A DNA stretch of 38,373 bases from Nitrobacter winogradskyi. Its GTDB lineage: Bacteria > Pseudomonadota > Alphaproteobacteria > Rhizobiales > Xanthobacteraceae. Location of the stretch: positions 1 to 38,373 of the forward strand of contig NZ_BJNF01000053.1 in assembly GCF_006539545.1 (NCBI RefSeq). The letters are read 5' to 3'. The stretch's first letter is position 1. Each line of letters begins with the position of its first letter. Positions 25,005-31,480 of this stretch are shown here, one piece after another. The notes beneath the pieces are model-generated. The model was not told the DNA's origin, searched no databases, and worked only from the letters and a program-made list of their open reading frames with translations. The position numbers and the translations under genes are program-made.

Positions 25005-25061
25005 GTCCCGCGTCCAACCATCCAGGATCCGCTTCCGACGCAACCGGCTTCACGGTCCGGC

Positions 25062-26402
25062 TCAGGATCCGGGCGTCAGCGTCTCCAGAAAACGCACGGG
25101 CTCTCCCGTGGACGCGGCTATCAACTCCCCCTGCCACATCACGCGGCGACCGCGCACGAAGGTGCCGACCGGCCAGCCCGTCACCTCAAGCCCGTCATAG
25201 GGCGTCCAGCCAGCGCGCGACGCCACCCACTTGTTGGTGATGGTCTCGGTCCGCTTGAGATCGACCACCGTGAAATCGGCATCAAAGCCGGCCGCGATCC
25301 GTCCCTTGCAGGCGATGTTGAACAGCCGCGCCGGACCGGCGCTGGTGAGATCGACGAAGCGTGCCAGCGAGAGGCGGCCCGAACTGACGTGATCCAGCAT
25401 CAGGGGCACCAGCGTCTGCACGCCGGTCATGCCCGATGGCGACGCGGGATAGGTCTTCTGCTTCTCTTCCAGCGTATGCGGCGCGTGATCGGAGCCGAGC
25501 ACGTCGATAATGCCTTGCTCGATGCCTTTCCATATCCCTGAACGATGCGCGGCGTCACGCACCGGCGGATTCATCTGCGCCAGCGTTCCGAGCCGCTCAT
25601 AGCATTCGGGCGCGGCCATGGTCAGATGATGCGGCGTCGCCTCGCAGGAAGCCACATCCTTGTGGTCCCGCAAATATTCGATCTCCTCGCGGGTCGAGAT
25701 ATGCAGCACATGAATGCGCTTTCCGGTCTCGCGGGCGAGAGTGACAAGCCGCTGCGTGGCCAGCAGCGCGGCGGTCTCGTCGCGCCACAGCGGATGCGAG
25801 CGCGGATCGTTTTCGACGCGCAGATTCTTGCGCTCGTTGAGACGATACTCGTCCTCGGCGTGAAACGCGGCGCGGCGGCGGATCACGTTGAAGATTTTCC
25901 GCAGACTGTCGTCATCCTCGACCAGCAGCGCACCGGTGGATGACCCGACGAACACCTTGACGCCGGCGCAACCCGGCGCGCGTTCCAGTTCGGGAAGCTC
26001 CCGCACGTTCTCGCGGGTACCGCCGATGAAGAAGGCGAAGTCGCAATGCATCCGATGATGCGCCGCCTTCATCTTCGCCGTAAAGGTCTCCGCCGTCACC
26101 GTCAGGGGATTGGTGTTCGGCATCTCGAACACCGCGGTCACGCCGCCCATCACCGCGCTGCGCGAGCCGGTTTCGAGGTCTTCCTTGTGCGTCAGTCCCG
26201 GCTCGCGGAAATGCACCTGGGTGTCGATCACGCCGGGCAGGATATGCAACCCCCGGCAGTCGATCACCTCGCCGGCATCGGCCTGGCCAAGCCCGCCGAT
26301 CGCGGCGATGCGGCCGCCGGACACACCGATGTCGGCGACCCCCTCGCCGTCCTGATTGACGATGGCGCCTGATCTCAGAATCACGTCAAATGTCTTGGTC
26401 AT
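25062..26402 (-). CDS. pyrC: Dihydroorotase-like amidohydrolase
   Basis: 446-residue metal-dependent cyclic amidohydrolase, most like class I dihydroorotase, which closes carbamoyl-aspartate to dihydroorotate in pyrimidine synthesis. Visible: GVIDTQVHFREPGLTHKEDLETGS, GGVTAVFEMPNTNPLT, the candidate carbamylated Lys in AGVKVFVGSSTG, HAEDEYRLNER, IHVLHISTREEIEYL, CEATPHHLTM, and DVLGSDHAPHTLEEK with the catalytic Asp. Canonical members read DxHxHxR near residue 60; here it is D60-T-Q-V-H64-F-R66, so the first metal His is Gln. Hence a non-canonical dihydroorotase or a related hydrolase is possible. No pyrB is adjacent. Its start region is tandemly duplicated (26386-26421). Confidence 0.85.
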   Translation of the reverse strand: MTKTFDVILRSGAIVNQDGEGVADIGVSGGRIAAIGGLGQADAGEVIDCRGLHILPGVIDTQVHFREPGLTHKEDLETGSRSAVMGGVTAVFEMPNTNPLTVTAETFTAKMKAAHHRMHCDFAFFIGGTRENVRELPELERAPGCAGVKVFVGSSTGALLVEDDDSLRKIFNVIRRRAAFHAEDEYRLNERKNLRVENDPRSHPLWRDETAALLATQRLVTLARETGKRIHVLHISTREEIEYLRDHKDVASCEATPHHLTMAAPECYERLGTLAQMNPPVRDAAHRSGIWKGIEQGIIDVLGSDHAPHTLEEKQKTYPASPSGMTGVQTLVPLMLDHVSSGRLSLARFVDLTSAGPARLFNIACKGRIAAGFDADFTVVDLKRTETITNKWVASRAGWTPYDGLEVTGWPVGTFVRGRRVMWQGELIAASTGEPVRFLETLTPGS

Positions 26403-26423
26403 CGTTAAATGTCTTGGTCATCG
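26386..26423 (-). repeat. 19-bp tandem duplication of the pyrC start region
   Basis: On the minus strand ACGATGACCAAGACATTTA is followed by ACGATGACCAAGACATTTG, so the start codon and next five codons are duplicated 19 nt upstream. Because 19 is not a multiple of 3, the upstream ATG (26419-26421) opens an 11-codon frame that ends in a TGA at 26386-26388, inside pyrC. Confidence 0.85.
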
Positions 26424-26575
26424 TTCCCGAAAGCATCCGCGCGCACGCCGAGCGGACCCTTGTTGCCGGCACCTTAGCGGCTTACGTTCCGAAAACGAAA
26501 TCCGGCACGCAGGTTTGTCCGGGAACACTGCGCAAGACCAGTTCAAACAACAACACCCGGCCAAGAGAAGGTGTC

Positions 26576-27457
26576 ATGAAAGCAGCGTTTCTTCCCGACC
26601 GGGGCGTGGTCAAGGTCAGCGGCGACGACGCGCGCAATTTTCTCAACGGTCTCGTGACCACCGATGTGACAAAGGTTCAGCCCGGGCTTGGCCGGTTCGG
26701 CGCGCTGCTGACGCCGCAAGGCAAGATCACGTTCGATTTCCTCATCACGGAAGCTCAACCGGATCACGGCGGCGGCTTTCTCATCGACTGCCCTTTGCCG
26801 CTGGCGCAATCGCTCGCGACCAAGCTCGGCTTCTACAAGCTGCGCGCCAAGGTCACGGTCGAAAACCTTTCAGGCAAGCTCGGCGTGCTGGCGGCCTGGG
26901 ACGGCGAACCCGCGATGCACCCGGACCTGACCTTCGCCGATCCACGAAGCGACAGGCTGGGCTGGCGCAGCCTCGTGCCGGAGGAACTCGCGGCCCGGGC
27001 GGCCACGGTGATCGGCGCCGAACTGGTTGAAAGCGCCGATTACGAGGCTCATCGGATCGCGGCGGGGGTGCCGAGCGGCGGCGTCGATTTCAACTTCGGC
27101 GACGCCTTTCCGCACGAAGCCAATATGGACCGGCTGCACGGCGTCGATTTCGACAAGGGCTGCTATGTCGGTCAGGAGGTGGTTTCGCGCATGGAGCATC
27201 GCGGCACAGCGCGCAACCGGATTGTGCGCGTGCGCCTGGACAGTGGCGCGCCCGAGCCGGGGACGGCCGTGGTCGCGGGGGAGAAGCCCGTCGGCACCAT
27301 GGGCTCGTCGGCGGCGGACCAGGGTCTTGCGCTGCTGCGTCTTGATCGCGCCACTGACGCGATCGAGGCCGGGATTCCGCTGACGGCGGGCGGCGTTCCG
27401 ATCCGTGTCGCCGAACCGGATGATCTGAAGCTGCCGGCCAAGAACACCGTCGTATGA
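26576..27457 (+). CDS. ygfZ: Folate-binding YgfZ/IBA57-type protein
   Basis: Folate-dependent protein that helps maturation or repair of Fe-S clusters in selected enzymes, related to the T-protein of the glycine cleavage system. 293 residues from the ATG at 26576, which has an AGAGAAGG site; the frame open to 26390 is extra. Marks: GVVKVSGDDARNFLNGLVTTDV, RFGALLTPQGKITFDFLI, and the family signature FDKGCYVGQEVVSRMEHRG (K-G-C-Y-x-G-Q-E). The C-terminal barrel begins near RNRIVRVRLD. Its last codons overlap the start of tag (ATGA at 27454), making it the first gene of a three-gene coupled operon. Confidence 0.93.
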   Translation: MKAAFLPDRGVVKVSGDDARNFLNGLVTTDVTKVQPGLGRFGALLTPQGKITFDFLITEAQPDHGGGFLIDCPLPLAQSLATKLGFYKLRAKVTVENLSGKLGVLAAWDGEPAMHPDLTFADPRSDRLGWRSLVPEELAARAATVIGAELVESADYEAHRIAAGVPSGGVDFNFGDAFPHEANMDRLHGVDFDKGCYVGQEVVSRMEHRGTARNRIVRVRLDSGAPEPGTAVVAGEKPVGTMGSSAADQGLALLRLDRATDAIEAGIPLTAGGVPIRVAEPDDLKLPAKNTVV

Positions 27458-28080
27458 CGCCATCCGCGCGCCTGCATGCCGACGGCCTCACCCGCTGTCC
27501 GTGGCCCGGCGACGACCCGCTCTACCTCGCCTATCACGACACCGAATGGGGCGTCCCCGAATATGACGACCGCGCGCTGTTCGAAAAGCTGATCCTCGAC
27601 GGCTTTCAGGCCGGCCTGTCGTGGATCACGATCTTGCGCAAGCGTGACAACTTCCGCCGCGCCTTCGACGGTTTCTTGCCTGAGAAGATCGCATCCTACG
27701 ACGAGAAGAAGGTCCACGCGCTGATGAACAACGCCGGCATCGTGCGCAACCGGGCGAAGATCGAGGGCGCCGTCACCAGCGCGAAGTCCTACCTCACGAT
27801 CATGGAGCAGGGTCCGGGCTTTTCCACGCTGCTGTGGAATTTCATGGACGGCCAGCCGAAGGTCAACCGGTTCAAGACCACCGCGAACGTACCGGCCTCG
27901 ACGCCGCTCTCGATCAAAATCTCAAAAGAACTGGCGTCGCGCGGATTCAAGTTCGTGGGTCCCACGATCGTGTATGCCTTCATGCAGGCGACAGGCATGG
28001 TCAACGACCATCTGGTGACATGCCATTGCCACGAGACATGCGGCAAGCAGGCGCGCACGCCACGTCCCGCAACGCAATGA
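27454..28080 (+). CDS. tag: DNA-3-methyladenine glycosylase I
   Basis: Excises N3-methyladenine from alkylated DNA, starting base-excision repair. 208 residues. Zinc-snap ligands are visible at both ends: RCPWPG (C15) and AYHDTEWG (H28) near the N-terminus, and HLVTCHCHETCG near the C-terminus. The core block LILDGFQAGLSWITILRKRDNFRRAF has Asp where E. coli Tag has Glu (LEG). The helix-hairpin-like RGFKFVGPTIVYAFMQATGMVNDH is intact. It overlaps ygfZ upstream and the HD-domain gene downstream, each by 4 nt. Confidence 0.95.
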   Translation: MTPSARLHADGLTRCPWPGDDPLYLAYHDTEWGVPEYDDRALFEKLILDGFQAGLSWITILRKRDNFRRAFDGFLPEKIASYDEKKVHALMNNAGIVRNRAKIEGAVTSAKSYLTIMEQGPGFSTLLWNFMDGQPKVNRFKTTANVPASTPLSIKISKELASRGFKFVGPTIVYAFMQATGMVNDHLVTCHCHETCGKQARTPRPATQ

Positions 28081-28694
28081 CGGCCCGGGCTCCGAAAGTC
28101 GCGACGCGCGCGTGGCAGCGGATGCTGTCCGGCCGGCGGCTCGACCTGCTCGATCCCTCGCCGCTCGACATCGAGATCGCCGATATCGCGCATGGCCTCG
28201 CCCGCGTCGCGCGATGGAACGGCCAGACCCACGGCGCGCATATTTTCTCCGTCGCACAGCACACGCTGCTGGTCGAGGCCGTCATGCGCGAGCATACGCC
28301 CCGCATCGATATTCAGGTGCGGCTGGCGGCGCTGCTGCATGACGCGCCGGAGTATGTCATCGGCGACATGATCTCGCCGTTCAAGGCGGTGATCGGGGGT
28401 TCCTACAAGGCGGTGGAGAAACGGCTGCTGGCGGCGATCCACATCCGGTTCGGACTGCCGCCTGTCCTGCCGGCGGAAACCGGGCGGCAGATCAAGGCCG
28501 CCGACATGGGCGCCGCCTATCTCGAGGCGACCCATCTTGCCGGCTTCTCCGAGCCCGAGGCGAAGCGGCTGTTCGGCAGCGATCCGGGCCTGCCGGCAAC
28601 GATGATCGACGATTATCTGACGCCGTGGCCAGCGAGCGAGGCCGAGAGCCGGCTTCTATCGCGTTTCCAGAGCCTTTGCGGCCAATTTCCTTGA
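28077..28694 (+). CDS. HD-domain hydrolase, YfbR-like
   Basis: 205-residue metal-dependent phosphohydrolase of the HD superfamily. Metal-binding residues appear in order: HIFSVAQHT (H55, H62), LLHDAPEY (H88-D89) and a downstream Asp in IKAADMGAA. The arrangement resembles YfbR-type 5'-deoxynucleotidases, which make deoxynucleosides from dNMPs; the substrate is an inference. Just before the His blocks is DIEIADIAHGLARVARWNGQTHG, typical of the subgroup. The start ATG overlaps the tag stop by 4 nt, so it is the third gene of the ygfZ-tag-HD operon. Confidence 0.88.
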   Translation: MTARAPKVATRAWQRMLSGRRLDLLDPSPLDIEIADIAHGLARVARWNGQTHGAHIFSVAQHTLLVEAVMREHTPRIDIQVRLAALLHDAPEYVIGDMISPFKAVIGGSYKAVEKRLLAAIHIRFGLPPVLPAETGRQIKAADMGAAYLEATHLAGFSEPEAKRLFGSDPGLPATMIDDYLTPWPASEAESRLLSRFQSLCGQFP

Positions 28695-28785
28695 ATTGTT
28701 GATGCGGTCTTACAGATAGCGAAGCCGGTTATATCACGACAGCGGAAGTGATCGAGCTGGCATGTAATCGGCACGCCCGCCGAAC

Positions 28786-29382
28786 TTAATCGGTGGACGG
28801 GCGTAGCTGCAAAGCGCCTTCGGCCCTGGCCGGCCTCGCGTCCGGCTTTACGGGTTCAAGCCTCACGCTCTCCACCCGCGGGGTTGGAACGCGCGCGGTC
28901 ACCTCCGTGTTCGACGCGGACGCATCGGCCGTACGGGAAACCCTGCCGCGGGCATAAGGGCGTGCAGCGGCGCGCGCCAGCAACATCTGCCTGCCGCCCT
29001 GATGGTTGAAGTCGCAATACGCAAAGCCCATGCCGGACACCGAGCCGCGGAAGCTGCGTTCGCTCTTCTTGTCGAGATTGAAGCACGGCTCGAACGGAAG
29101 TCCCTTGATCGATGCGCAAACCGTCTGGCCGCGTACCTGGAGCGTGTTGCCCGGCAGCCTCATATGGCGAACCGGACCCTCGCCGCTGAACTGCACCGCA
29201 CCGGCCGCACCGCCGTCCTCAAACACCCGGCCGGCGCCCCGCGTGCCGTCGAAGCAGGTGAACGCGAAAACCTTGCCGGCCACAAAGCGTTTGGCCTCGC
29301 TGGCATTCATGAGGTGACCGGCCATTGCCGGTGCGGCGATCGCACCTGCAAACAGGACTCCCGACACGAAACGCGCAAGCAT
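28786..29382 (-). CDS. Exported hypothetical protein
   Basis: 198-residue protein with a signal peptide (MLARFVSGVLFAGAIAAPAMA, cleavage before GHLMNASEAK). The mature domain to about residue 125 has FAFTCFDGTRGAGRVFEDGGAAGAVQFSGEGPVRHMRLPGN and four Cys (FTCF, TVCAS, EPCFN, AYCDF) that could make two disulfides, with beta-rich character. After the FAYCDFNHQGG segment the C-terminal 65 residues are Ala/Arg/Pro-rich and probably disordered. I do not recognise a named family. The ATG at 29382 is the only sensible start. It lies downstream of no obvious partner; its 3' neighbour is the convergent HD-domain gene. Confidence 0.78.
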   Translation of the reverse strand: MLARFVSGVLFAGAIAAPAMAGHLMNASEAKRFVAGKVFAFTCFDGTRGAGRVFEDGGAAGAVQFSGEGPVRHMRLPGNTLQVRGQTVCASIKGLPFEPCFNLDKKSERSFRGSVSGMGFAYCDFNHQGGRQMLLARAAARPYARGRVSRTADASASNTEVTARVPTPRVESVRLEPVKPDARPARAEGALQLRPSTD

Positions 29383-29502
29383 ACTGCAACTCCGAAACTT
29401 GATGACGGGGACGGCCGCCGATGGCTGATGCCTTTACCCGCTCCTTACCATACCAACCGTGGCAACATTGGAGCAGCTTGGTTGGTAAAGTCTGAATATC
29501 CT

Positions 29503-29680
29503 AGCGGATTCCGCAAAAGTGGATACCGGTTTTGCAATCCGGGCAAGCGCAAGTTGTTGATTACGAGCGTTTTCTTGAACACGAACCGGATTTCATACTG
29601 CCGGGAAACATCCTATCCGAAAACCGGTTTCCACTTTGCGCTGGCGCGGCCCTTCGGGTCGGGATCATGCTCTACCGCCG
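29503..29680. repeat. Interspersed repeat cluster (ATTCCGCAAAA type plus CATGCTCTA end)
   Basis: ATTCCGCAAAAGTGGATACC (29508-29527) plus GGTTTTGC matches the copy at 4785, followed by GAGCGTTTTCTTGAACACGA, related to the composite family, and CGGGATCATGCTCTA (29660-29674), shared with 814-828. The last CTA (29672-29674) is the stop codon of the SleB gene. The upstream part of this gap (29383-29502) shows nothing I can support. Confidence 0.7.
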
Positions 29681-31057
29681 CCGGGCAGAGTCAAGTTCCG
29701 CCGAACTGCGACCCGCCTCCGCGAGTCTGGCCGAGATCTCGGCGGTCTGAGCCGTCGCGCTCCAACTCGGCGCATCACGGCCGTCGCCCCACGCGCGCGG
29801 ACGGTAAAAGGTATGAACGCCGGTGCGGTACATCTTCTTCATTTCGCGGACCCATGAAGGATGGACCCAATAGGCGTGATAGTGAGTCGACTTGCCGACT
29901 TCGGGCAGCCATAGCCGCCCGTCAAGCGTGGCTCTGGCGATCCTGCGGGCGCGATCCCACATATCCGGCTCGGTGACGACGTCGCGAATGCCGTCGCAGG
30001 CGAACGTGAACTGGCAGGCCAGACGACGATTGGCGTTCTGGTAGACCACGCCGCACACCGTGGTCGGATAATAGCCGGAGAACACGCGGTTCATAACCAC
30101 CTGAGCGACCGCGATCTGACCGCGAACCGCTTCGCCGCGCGCTTCGAAATAAACCGCCTCCGCGAGGCATTTTTCCTGCTTGGCGCGCTTCCTGTCATCC
30201 AGAAGACCGAGCCGCTCGGCCGGCGTCTTGACCTCACCCTTGCCGACCACCGTTTCGCCGGCGCTTGCCGGATTCCGCTGCGGCGGCAGCGCCACCTTCA
30301 TGTCGGGATCCGGAGCCGGCATCACGATCACGGGTTCTTCACCGGGACGCCAGCGTTCCAGGCCTTCATTGACGACACCCAGCGCCGAATCGCCGAAGTA
30401 CAGGCTCGCCGTCTTGATGGAGAACCCGTCGGTGGAGGCTTGCGCCCCCTCAGCCGCGTTGGCGGCATCGGGATCGTCGGACGGCTGCACCTCAAGCGAC
30501 AGCGACGCACCGTATTGCGGCAAAGGAGGTGCGTTGAGAGCTTCCGCCAATTCGGGATCGAGCGTCGAGGACTCCCCGCCATCCCCGGCCGCCGCCGTCT
30601 TTGCTCCCAACACCGACGCATTGGATGTCGAAGGATCCTGCGGCGCGGCATTGGTCGGCGCAACAGGCAGCGGCTGCTCCGGCGCAACCAGAGCGAGACG
30701 GTCCGCCTTCAGCGCCCGGTTGACCCTTGGGAAATCCGAGGCGCTATAACGTTGCGGTGGCCGCGTCAGCCGGTTGCCGACCGCAACACCCTCGTCGAGA
30801 CTCGCAAGCAGAAGCGTGGCCGCGCGCGGCGACGATGTGCCGACCGGGCGTCCGAAATTGAAGGTCGCGACCTGAATGGAGCTGACCGCGCTGGCGGAAA
30901 CACGTTTCTGCCAGCGTTCGGCAACACCGGGCTGCCGCGCAAGCAAGGACGCGATGTCCTGATATCCGATTTCATTCGGGATCAATGCGAAGAAGCAGAG
31001 ACCGGAACCGAAGAGCGCAAGACGCGCGCTCTTCGGTTGGTTACGCAACACAGACAT
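29672..31057 (-). CDS. Cell wall hydrolase, SleB domain
   Basis: 461-residue putative peptidoglycan hydrolase. The ATG at 31057 is preferred; a GTG at 31069 is possible. An N-terminal hydrophobic stretch (ARLALFGSGLCFFALIP) may be a signal anchor. The middle, about residues 90-280, is Pro/Ala/Ser-rich and probably disordered. The C-terminal SleB-type catalytic domain (about 290-425) has CLAEAVYFEARGEAVRGQIAVAQVVMNRVFSGYYP with the catalytic Glu, VVYQNANRRLACQFTFACDG, and ATHYHA-like THYHAYWVHPSWVREMKK. In Gram-negatives such proteins remodel the wall. The stop codon is the CTA of a repeat end. Confidence 0.88.
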   Translation of the reverse strand: MSVLRNQPKSARLALFGSGLCFFALIPNEIGYQDIASLLARQPGVAERWQKRVSASAVSSIQVATFNFGRPVGTSSPRAATLLLASLDEGVAVGNRLTRPPQRYSASDFPRVNRALKADRLALVAPEQPLPVAPTNAAPQDPSTSNASVLGAKTAAAGDGGESSTLDPELAEALNAPPLPQYGASLSLEVQPSDDPDAANAAEGAQASTDGFSIKTASLYFGDSALGVVNEGLERWRPGEEPVIVMPAPDPDMKVALPPQRNPASAGETVVGKGEVKTPAERLGLLDDRKRAKQEKCLAEAVYFEARGEAVRGQIAVAQVVMNRVFSGYYPTTVCGVVYQNANRRLACQFTFACDGIRDVVTEPDMWDRARRIARATLDGRLWLPEVGKSTHYHAYWVHPSWVREMKKMYRTGVHTFYRPRAWGDGRDAPSWSATAQTAEISARLAEAGRSSAELDSARRR

Positions 31058-31254
31058 CGATACGCTCACGCAACATCACACACGCGATCGAGCCGCATTT
31101 TTGATGCATTTCGATCGATCACGGTAATATCGGATTAAAGTTGCGAGCGCGTTAATCGACGATGCGGGCCGGCAACAGGCAAGCATGCGCCCAGGAGCGC
31201 GAGCGAACATCGGAGTTGTTAGTAAACAACGGCCTGAGCGAAAGAGTGAAGATT

Positions 31255-31362
31255 AGAGCCTTTTCGCTTCTGATGGAATCAGAAGCGAGGCTCTATGATC
31301 TTGTTTTGACGCGTTTTCTTCACGCGAACCGGTTTCCACTTCGCTCGAAAACGCTATAGGTC
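31255..31362 (+). repeat. Composite interspersed repeat with bulged 17-bp hairpin
   Basis: AGAGCCTTTTCGCTTCTGAT pairs with ATCAGAAGCGAGGCTCT (31278-31294), leaving a 3-nt bulge and a 3-nt loop, followed by TTTTGACGCGTTTTCTTCAC and CTTCGCTCGAAAACGCTAT. This copy lacks the inner CTCGGG hairpin of its relatives. The remainder of the gap 31070-31480 shows no gene I can support. Confidence 0.78.
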
Positions 31363-31480
31363 AACGCCCGGTTCGCGCGACGCGTGCATATGCGGATTCA
31401 GGCAGGGCATGATCTTATCTAAAGCCTGCTCCTGCTACGTTCTCTGCATCAGTGCCTGACCGGTCTTCCATCGTGAGCAC

